A stretch of 7,510 nt of DNA from an uncultured Bacteroidales bacterium. GTDB taxonomy: Bacteria > Bacteroidota > Bacteroidia > Bacteroidales > Paludibacteraceae. The stretch covers positions 1-7,510 of the forward strand of contig CAIWIS010000837.1 of NCBI GenBank assembly GCA_903912795.1. Reading direction: 5' to 3'. The position numbers and the translations under genes are program-made. Positions 1-5,074 of the stretch are shown one piece after another (position 1 is the stretch's first letter; each line of letters opens with the position of its first letter). Under the pieces are notes generated by a model. It saw only the letters and a program-made list of their open reading frames with translations, made no database searches and had not been told where the DNA came from.

Positions 1-1
1 C

Positions 2-1270
2 ATTCAAATATCAATAATTAATGTTACTGATACAGCATTTTTAGGAAGAGTAGGAGAGGTTGAACTAGGAGCATCGGCCATTGGAGGTGTGTTTTATTTT
101 GCTATTTTTATGGTTGGTTTTGGGTTTAGTCAGGGTGCACAAATACTTATTGGGCGCCGAAATGGAGAGGGAAATTACAAGCAAATTGGAGCCATATTTA
201 ATAATGCTTTACTTTTTAATTTTGTATTAAGTCTTGTTATTTTTGGTGTTTCGTTATTCGGTGTTCCACTACTTATGAAATATATAGTTAGTTCGGAGCC
301 AGTGTACAAATCGGCAGTTGCATTCTTGGATTGGCGCATTTATGGCTATTTCTTTGTTTTTGCAAGTGCCATATTTCGTGCGTTTTATGTAGGTGTTACT
401 CAAACTCGCATTTTGACTACTTCGGCAATTTTAATGGCTCTTACCAATATTGTTTTAGATTATATTTTGATTTTTGGTAAATTCGGTTTCCCTCCTATGG
501 GAATTGAAGGTGCTGCTATAGCTTAGGTTATTGCTGAGGCTGTAACACTTATTTATGTGGTTATATTTACTGTCTTTAAAGTTGATTTAAAACAATACGG
601 CTTATTTCAAATTCGTAAATTTGAATTAAAAACTGTATTACAGATATTGGAATTGTCCATTTTTATCATGTTCCAATATTTTCTTTCGATTTCTACTTGG
701 TTTATGTTCTTTATTTTTATTGAACACATGGGCGAACGACCATTAGCAGTTTCCAATATCGGCCGTAGTTTGTATATATTGTTGATGATTCCTGCATCAG
801 CTTTAGCAACAACTGTTAATACACTAGTTAGCAATTTGATAGGAGCGGGGCGCAAAGAAGAAGTAGTTCCTTTAATAAATAAAGTGGCATTTATATCCAT
901 TATTTTAGTTTTGCCACTTATGATTTTCACACTTGTTTTTCCTGAATTAATGGCTCGAATTTATACTGATGACCAAAGTCTTATTCAAGCAAGCATTTCG
1001 GTAATACAAATAGTATCTGTTGCAAATTTGCTGTTCGCTGGTTTTTTTATTGTTTTCAATGGCGTTTCGGGCACAGGAAACACCCGTACAGCATTTCTGA
1101 TGGAAGTAGTTACTTTATTATTCTATATCAGTTATGTTTATTATACAAGCATTATCAATCCAAGTTCAGTCGCAGTTGTTTGGATGTCCGAATTTGTATA
1201 TTGGATACTCATTGGTGGGCTTGGTTATTTGTATTTAATAAAAGGAAATTGGAGGAAGAAGGAGATATAA
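2..1270 (+). pseudogene. MATE-family multidrug/Na+ efflux transporter, 5'-partial, interrupted by one in-frame TAG
   Basis: The frame is open from position 2 and ends at TAA 1268-1270, with one TAG at 524-526. Both halves are in the same frame and together read as one hydrophobic polytopic protein. MATE proteins are inner-membrane antiporters that export drugs or cations using Na+ or H+ gradients. The first half carries the N-terminal MATE hallmark: NVTDTAFLGR, then GFSQGAQILIGRRNGEG in the region of the early transmembrane helices. The second half has LIGAGRKEE and GVSGTGNTRT, typical of the C-terminal lobe. About 422 codons are visible, so only the first few tens of residues are missing from the usual 440-460. 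The context GIEGAAIA-stop-VIAEA suggests the TAG replaced a Gln CAG by one C-to-T change. The GTG at 89 is only an internal valine and not a credible start. Family assignment is secure. Whether the protein is dead, made by readthrough, or the TAG is an assembly error cannot be told from sequence. Confidence 0.9.
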
Positions 1271-1275
1271 GCAAA

Positions 1276-1318
1276 AATCCCAATCAACTGATTTTACAGT
1301 GATTGGGATTGTTTTTTT
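1276..1318 (+). terminator. Rho-independent terminator after the MATE gene, probably bidirectional
   Basis: Left arm 1276-1285 (AATCCCAATC) plus 1287-1290 (ACTG) pairs with 1297-1310, with one bulged A at 1286 and a six-base loop. Seven T follow at 1312-1318. It starts five bases after the MATE stop. On the minus strand the same hairpin lies just past the 3' end of tRNA-Arg and is followed by a shorter T tract (complement of A1273-A1277), so it can end both convergent transcripts. Confidence 0.88.
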
Positions 1319-1319
1319 G

Positions 1320-1393
1320 TGACCCCGAAGGGATTCTAACCCTTGACCTTCAGAACCGGAATCTGACGCTCTATACAGCTGAGCTACGGAGCC
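1320..1393 (-). tRNA. tRNA-Arg (anticodon CCG)
   Basis: A full cloverleaf of 74 nt folds on the minus strand. The acceptor stem GGCTCCG/CGGGGTC has two G-U pairs, the D stem is GCTC/GAGC, the anticodon stem is TCAGA/TCTGA, and the T stem is AAGGG/CCCTT. The seven-base anticodon loop TTCCGGT puts CCG at positions 34-36, which reads the Arg codon CGG. The discriminator is A, and CCA is not encoded. One oddity is that position 19 in the D loop is T instead of G (1375), and position 56 in the T loop is A instead of C (1337). Those two bases normally form the G19-C56 elbow pair, so the change keeps a Watson-Crick pair. The gene lies 37 bases downstream of the metallopeptidase stop and has its own -7-like element. 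Confidence 0.95.
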
Positions 1394-1406
1394 ATTTTTA
1401 GGATTG

Positions 1407-1414
1407 CAAAAGTA
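1407..1414 (-). promoter_or_regulatory. Bacteroidota -7 promoter element for tRNA-Arg
   Basis: On the minus strand the sequence reads TACTTTTG, matching TAnnTTTG. It ends 13 bases before the first tRNA base, leaving a leader of only a few bases. I see no good -33 TTG about 20 bases further up. That stretch runs into the 3' end of the metallopeptidase gene. Confidence 0.6.
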
Positions 1415-1430
1415 CGAAAAAAAATCGATA

Positions 1431-2111
1431 TTAATCTCTGCGTCCTAAATATACTAAAATATAATAAACCAAAGTAGCTAATGAGCCTAATGCTGCTACT
1501 ACATAAGTGTAAGCAGCTGATTTTAAAGCATCTTTAGCGGGTTCATGCGTTTCGTAGTTGGTAATTCCAGCAGTACTTAACCATTCCAATGCTCTGCTGC
1601 TTGCATTAATTTCAACCGGTAATGTAATGAAACTAAATAAGGTTGTGACTGCAAACAACACTATTCCAGCTAATAATAACTGTGGAAACGAATTTACAAG
1701 TAAAATACCAGCAAGTAATACCCATTGCATCCAGTTCGAAGCAAAATTCACTACAGGTACTAATTTAGAGCGCATAGTAAGTGGCGCGTATGCTGTGGCA
1801 TGTTGAACAGCATGACCGCATTCGTGTGCCGCTACGGCCGCTGCTGATACCGAGCAAGCATCGTAAACGCCTTCACTCAGGTTTACTGTTTTTGTTAGCG
1901 GATTGTAGTGGTCGGTTAATTGACCAGCTGTTGAAATTACTTTAACATCGTAAATACCATTATCGCGTAACATTTTTTCAGCCACTTGTTTTCCAGTCAT
2001 TCCTTTGGGAATGGGAATACGAGAATACTTTTTAAATTTTGATTGTAAACGAGCTGATATTGCCCAACTTAATAAGGCAAATACTCCAAAAATAATATAA
2101 CTTCCTAACAT
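1431..2111 (-). CDS. YugP-type membrane zinc metallopeptidase
   Basis: The 226-residue product matches the neutral zinc metallopeptidase family represented by Bacillus YugP (Pfam Zn_peptidase_2), whose usual length is about 220-230. An N-terminal hydrophobic helix (about residues 4-20) is followed by a soluble stretch with TDHYNP (66-71). The catalytic HECGH is at 96-100: two His ligands and the general-base Glu. Two or three hydrophobic segments follow, at about 128-165 and 198-222. LPVEINAS (164-171) matches the family's conserved PVE region and may supply the third metal ligand at Glu167. The protein is expected in the inner membrane. Its substrate is unknown, and I do not claim one. ATG 2109-2111 starts just ahead of the hydrophobic helix. 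The upstream spacer holds the purA terminator, so this gene probably has its own promoter (see 2148-2164). No terminator lies before tRNA-Arg. Confidence 0.93.
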   Translation of the reverse strand: MLGSYIIFGVFALLSWAISARLQSKFKKYSRIPIPKGMTGKQVAEKMLRDNGIYDVKVISTAGQLTDHYNPLTKTVNLSEGVYDACSVSAAAVAAHECGHAVQHATAYAPLTMRSKLVPVVNFASNWMQWVLLAGILLVNSFPQLLLAGIVLFAVTTLFSFITLPVEINASSRALEWLSTAGITNYETHEPAKDALKSAAYTYVVAALGSLATLVYYILVYLGRRD

Positions 2112-2147
2112 AATTCTAATTGTTTTTTTTATTAATGACTTTGATTT

Positions 2148-2164
2148 GTCAAATTCCTTGCCAA
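2148..2164 (-). promoter_or_regulatory. Possible sigma-54-like promoter of the metallopeptidase gene
   Basis: The minus strand reads TTGGCAAGGAATTTGAC. TGGCA and TTGA are set so that exactly ten bases separate the GG from the downstream GA. This matches the -24/-12 layout of sigma-54 promoters (TGGCAC-N5-TTGC) except that the -12 GC is GA. The inferred transcription start near 2137 would give a leader of about 26 bases. No TAnnTTTG box exists between here and the ATG. The missing -12 C makes this tentative. Confidence 0.3.
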
Positions 2165-2201
2165 AAGACTTTTTGTCAGATGTTGATATTTGTCAATTGG
2201 C

Positions 2202-2238
2202 AAAAAAAGCTGACTTGTAAATGAAACAAGACAGCTTT
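2202..2238 (-). terminator. Rho-independent terminator of purA
   Basis: On the minus strand the 13-base arms 2226-2238 and 2206-2218 (AAAGCTG.CTTGT type) pair with a single T-T mismatch around a seven-base loop. A T run follows (complement of A2202-A2208). The hairpin lies 51 bases past the purA stop. Confidence 0.88.
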
Positions 2239-2288
2239 CAAAAAAGTTCAATAATAGAATGTAACTACAAAAATTGACTATAAAGAGC

Positions 2289-3548
2289 TTATCGAATAAT
2301 AGTTTGAGCACGGTCAGGACCAACCGATACGATTTTTATAGGTACTTCCAATTCTTCTTCCAAGAAACTTAAATAGGCATTAAACTCTTCGGGAAATTCA
2401 TCTTCGCTTTGCATTTTTGTCATGTCGGTATTCCAACCTGCCATTTCTACATAAATAGGTTCAGCACCATCGTTCAAATCAAACGGAAATTGCTCTGTTT
2501 CTACACCATCAATTTTGTAGGCAACACATGCTTTAATTGTTTCAAAGGCATCCATTACATCGCTTTTCATCATTATCAATTGCGATACTCCATTAATCAT
2601 AACAGCATATTTCAAGGCTACTAAATCAATCCAGCCACAACGACGAGGGCGACCAGTTACCGAACCAAATTCAAAACCAATTTTGCGCATGGTGTCGCCA
2701 GTTTCGTCGAACAATTCAGTAGGGAAGGGGCCACTACCAACGCGGGTGCAATAGGCTTTGAAAATGCCATACACTTCACCAATATTTCGAGGAGCAACAC
2801 CTAGTCCAGTACATGCGCCGGCACATATTGTATTCGAAGATGTTACAAAAGGATACGAACCAAAATCAATGTCAAGCATTGTTCCTTGAGCTCCTTCGGC
2901 CAATACTTTCTTTCCGCTTTTTAATGCATTATTTACAAAGTGTTCGCTATCAATAAGTTCAAATTGCTTAATGCATTCAATACCATCGAACCAAGCATTT
3001 TCAAGTTCAGTTAAATCGTAACTGAAATTATGTTGTTCCAGAATTTTTTTGTGACGATCGGTTGCAATTTTGTATTTTTCGTCGAAATTAGTAAGTATAT
3101 CACCTACACGAAGTCCGTTACGACTTACTTTGTCGGTATAAGTTGGGCCAATTCCTTTGCCTGTAGTACCAATTTTATCGGTTCCTTTAGCTGCTTCGTA
3201 GCAAGCATCAAGTAAACGGTGAGTTGGAAGTATAAGATGCGCTTTCTTTGAAATTTTTAATCGTTTGGTTAATGGATGACCTGATGTGGCTAATGCATCC
3301 ACTTCGGCTTTAAACAAAGCGGGGTCAAGCACAACTCCGTTTCCAATAACATTAATTTTGTCGCCCTGAAATATACCAGATGGAATTGAGCGCAAAACGA
3401 ATTTTTTACCTTCGAATTCCAAGGTGTGACCAGCATTGGGTCCACCCTGAAAGCGCGTAACTAAATCGTAACCAGGAGTTAATACATCAACTACTTTTCC
3501 TTTCCCTTCGTCGCCCCATTGGAGGCCTAATAAAACATCTGCTTTCAT
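2289..3548 (-). CDS. purA: Adenylosuccinate synthetase
   Basis: The enzyme joins IMP and aspartate using GTP to make adenylosuccinate, the first committed step of AMP synthesis in the cytoplasm. The 419 residues fit the family (about 420-430). The N-terminal motif WGDEGKGK (11-18) contains the catalytic Asp13, and FQGGPNAGH (33-41) contains the catalytic His41. The IMP-binding stretch GTTGKGIGPTY and the segment LAEGAQGTMLDID follow. TGRPRRCGWID and the guanine-recognition KSD lie in the C-terminal half, and the end VGPDRAQTI is typical. No key residue is missing. The ATG is right at the start of the conserved beta strand, as expected. A Fur-family gene lies 89 bp upstream on the same strand, with neither a clear terminator nor a TAnnTTTG box between, so co-transcription is plausible. 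A hairpin terminator follows. Confidence 0.98.
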   Translation of the reverse strand: MKADVLLGLQWGDEGKGKVVDVLTPGYDLVTRFQGGPNAGHTLEFEGKKFVLRSIPSGIFQGDKINVIGNGVVLDPALFKAEVDALATSGHPLTKRLKISKKAHLILPTHRLLDACYEAAKGTDKIGTTGKGIGPTYTDKVSRNGLRVGDILTNFDEKYKIATDRHKKILEQHNFSYDLTELENAWFDGIECIKQFELIDSEHFVNNALKSGKKVLAEGAQGTMLDIDFGSYPFVTSSNTICAGACTGLGVAPRNIGEVYGIFKAYCTRVGSGPFPTELFDETGDTMRKIGFEFGSVTGRPRRCGWIDLVALKYAVMINGVSQLIMMKSDVMDAFETIKACVAYKIDGVETEQFPFDLNDGAEPIYVEMAGWNTDMTKMQSEDEFPEEFNAYLSFLEEELEVPIKIVSVGPDRAQTIIR

Positions 3549-3637
3549 GTGTTATAATTATTTTTTACTTGTTTTTTTGTTTAGCGTTTAAATGAATAAA
3601 TACATCTAACCGCGTAGAATACACAATTGCTATGTGT

Positions 3638-4102
3638 TTAATTTTTCAAACTCTTTTTTTTTTGTGGTTTGCACTTATTGCACAAACCATACAAATACAG
3701 CGAATAATGTGTTGTTTCGAACGTTGCGAAAGTTTTTGACTTTAGCATTGTTTGAATTTTTTTATCCGTAAACTCCCTCACATTGCCACACTTTGAGCAT
3801 ATCAAATGGTGATGCGTTGTTTTACCAAAAGTTTTTTCGTATTTCGAAGTGAGTCCTACAAATGGATGTTTAACAATTAAGCTACAATCGAGCATTATTT
3901 CAATTGTATTGTAAACCGTTGCAAGGCTTACCCTGTATTCGGTTTGCATGTCGCTACAGAGCGTTTCAGCATCGAAATGGGCTTCACTCAAATATATTTT
4001 TTCTAATATGGCATATCTTTCGGGAGTTTTACGGAGCTTTTTTTTGTGTAAATAGGCTGTAAAAACTTCTTTGATAGCTTCATAGGTTATTTCTTCTTTC
4101 AC
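3638..4102 (-). CDS. Fur-family metal- or peroxide-responsive transcriptional repressor
   Basis: The 154-residue product has the Fur layout. A winged-helix DNA-binding domain comes first, with RKTPERYAILEKI (24-36) and the recognition helix SLATVYNTIEIM (59-70). The metal-binding and dimerisation domain follows, with HHHLICSKCG (97-106). Two CxxC pairs, Cys102/Cys105 and Cys141/Cys144, are the usual structural zinc site. His97-His99 and His132 are candidates for the regulatory metal site. Which metal or signal it senses (iron, zinc, manganese or peroxide) cannot be decided here, so no symbol is given. The start is GTG at 4100-4102, with an in-frame TAA directly before it, so no longer start is possible. 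The C-terminus is Lys-rich and encoded across a ten-A run (T3654-T3663), a spot prone to indel errors. purA lies downstream and an AlkD-like gene 63 bp upstream. Confidence 0.92.
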   Translation of the reverse strand: MKEEITYEAIKEVFTAYLHKKKLRKTPERYAILEKIYLSEAHFDAETLCSDMQTEYRVSLATVYNTIEIMLDCSLIVKHPFVGLTSKYEKTFGKTTHHHLICSKCGNVREFTDKKIQTMLKSKTFATFETTHYSLYLYGLCNKCKPQKKKSLKN

Positions 4103-4130
4103 TTAAATCCTTATTTTGGCCAACCGAATG

Positions 4131-4138
4131 CAAAAATA
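4131..4138 (-). promoter_or_regulatory. Candidate Bacteroidota -7 element for the Fur-family gene
   Basis: The minus strand reads TATTTTTG, an exact TAnnTTTG match, 28 bases ahead of the GTG start. A start site about five bases downstream would leave a leader of some 20 bases. The expected -33 TTG is not evident, so the call rests on the -7 box and its position. Confidence 0.5.
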
Positions 4139-4165
4139 CAACTTTTCGGGCTATTTTCCTTACAT

Positions 4166-4846
4166 TTATATTAAAAATTCCAACTCTTGCTTCACTTCAT
4201 TCGCTATGTGGCATTGTGATGGAGTTTCAAGCTTCTGAAAGTTTTCAACAAGTAGTTTAATTGTATTGGCTGTATTGCTGTTAATTCGAACAAGCCTACT
4301 TAAACACAATCCTATTGATTTATACAGATTATAATTCTCCGTAATTGAAAATTGAACACAACGTTTAATTAATTTTTCGGCTTGTTCGTCGGTCAGTTTT
4401 GAGTAAATGCGTGCCGCAAGCATAAAGCCAGTAGTTTGGTTTTGTGTGTTTTCCGAATCAATTAAATCAAAGCATAGGGTAGGAGTAAAGTCAGTTTTAC
4501 TCAATAAATACATGCAAATTATTTCGGCAGTTTCGTTGTTTTTAATCGAATTCACTCTAGCAATAGCTTTTTCAATGCTGAATGTTTCGATAGGTTGTAA
4601 TAGAATGGAAAGAATCACTGTTTCGCGCCAGCCAATTAGCCAAAGTCTATCAGCTAAATCGTTCGAAGGTTGATATTTTTTAGCCAATTCTTTTAAGTCG
4701 GGTAAAGCTACTCCATAGTTTTTAACGTAAATAATTCCCTTTCGAGACATTGAGTCAGCCACGATTCCATTCTTCAAAAGTCTTATTTTTTTGCGAATTT
4801 CAACGATTTGAGCATCCAATTTTTCGTTTGTAATATAATATTTCAT
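4166..4846 (-). CDS. AlkD-like HEAT-repeat protein, putative DNA alkylation repair enzyme
   Basis: The 226-residue product resembles the short AlkD-like proteins of Bacteroidota that are annotated as DNA alkylation repair enzymes. AlkD proteins are alpha-helical HEAT-like DNA glycosylases that remove N3- and N7-alkylated purines without base flipping. Recognisable stretches are the N-terminal helix EIRKKIRLLKNG with VADSMSRKGI (about 16-38), then VKNYGVALPDLKELAKKY (41-58), and RLWLIGWRETVILSILLQP (67-85). Paired amphipathic helices continue to the end, which fits stacked HEAT repeats. I could not align the AlkD active-site Trp/Asp/Arg set with certainty, so catalytic activity is unproven and a non-enzymatic HEAT protein is the alternative. 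There is no signal peptide, so it should be cytoplasmic. ATG 4844-4846 fits the conserved N-terminal helix. The gene is divergent from tRNA-His, and I see no clear promoter of its own. Confidence 0.68.
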   Translation of the reverse strand: MKYYITNEKLDAQIVEIRKKIRLLKNGIVADSMSRKGIIYVKNYGVALPDLKELAKKYQPSNDLADRLWLIGWRETVILSILLQPIETFSIEKAIARVNSIKNNETAEIICMYLLSKTDFTPTLCFDLIDSENTQNQTTGFMLAARIYSKLTDEQAEKLIKRCVQFSITENYNLYKSIGLCLSRLVRINSNTANTIKLLVENFQKLETPSQCHIANEVKQELEFLI

Positions 4847-4914
4847 TTAAATCTACTTGTTAGAGTCTGATATGTTGGTAATTAAAAAAATGAAAAAGAT
4901 TTTTGTCTTATCTA

Positions 4915-4945
4915 TTGCATAGAACCATTAGCTGTATTATCTTTG
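4915..4945 (+). promoter_or_regulatory. Bacteroidota-type promoter of tRNA-His
   Basis: A -7 box TATCTTTG (4938-4945) matches TAnnTTTG, and a TTG at 4915-4917 lies 20 bases upstream, the expected spacing to the -33 element. Transcription would start near 4950, some nine bases before the tRNA. Confidence 0.72.
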
Positions 4946-4958
4946 CACCGCAAAACAT

Positions 4959-5036
4959 GGTGGTTATAGCTCAGTCGGTTAGAGCGTCGGATTGTGGTTC
5001 CGAAGGTCGCGGGTTCGAGCCCCGTTTTCCACCCCA
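4959..5036 (+). tRNA. tRNA-His (anticodon GTG), CCA encoded
   Basis: A cloverleaf with D stem GCTC/GAGC, anticodon stem TCGGA/TCCGA, loop TTGTGGT with GTG at 34-36, and T stem GCGGG/CCCGT (one G-U). The extra G at -1 (4959) faces C73 (5033), the identity element of tRNA-His, and CCA is encoded at 5034-5036. The acceptor stem is odd: positions 5 and 6 (T4964, T4965) face T5028 and T5027, two tandem U-U mismatches. The usual 3' strand for this 5' strand would be TAACCAC, where TTTCCAC is found. All other elements are intact, including G18G19 and TTCGA, so the type is certain. Full function is slightly less so. Confidence 0.93.
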
Positions 5037-5041
5037 GTTTC

Positions 5042-5074
5042 AAAAAGGAAGCATTTTTAATGTTTCCTTTTTTT
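5042..5074 (+). terminator. Terminator of tRNA-His, also usable by the convergent GH9-CE4 gene
   Basis: Arms 5042-5053 (AAAAAGGAAGCA) and 5061-5072 pair over 12 bases with one G-U, around a seven-base loop 5054-5060. T5068-T5074 forms the T tract. On the minus strand the same hairpin ends in five T. The TAA stop of the convergent gene (5057-5059) lies inside the loop. Confidence 0.82.

Noticed and set aside
89..91. GTG as the start of the MATE gene
   Set aside because: The 29 codons before it in frame encode conserved MATE sequence (NVTDTAFLGR), so the gene enters from the left edge.
607..930. 107-codon minus-strand frame inside the MATE gene
   Set aside because: It is antisense to clear MATE coding sequence, has no family features, and is a shadow frame.
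1558..1806. 82-codon plus-strand frame inside the metallopeptidase gene
   Set aside because: It is antisense to a conserved gene including its HECGH region, with no family match and no promoter.
2132..2323. 63-codon minus-strand open frame between purA and the metallopeptidase
   Set aside because: It overlaps the 3' end of purA, runs through the purA terminator hairpin and the upstream region of the next gene, and has no recognisable sequence. It is most likely a chance frame.
4407..4673. 88-codon plus-strand frame inside the AlkD-like gene
   Set aside because: It is a shadow of the minus-strand gene. The composition gives no sign of a real protein.
4852..4859. TAGATTTA on the minus strand as a -7 box for the AlkD-like gene
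   Set aside because: It lacks the final G of TAnnTTTG and lies so close to the ATG that no leader would remain.
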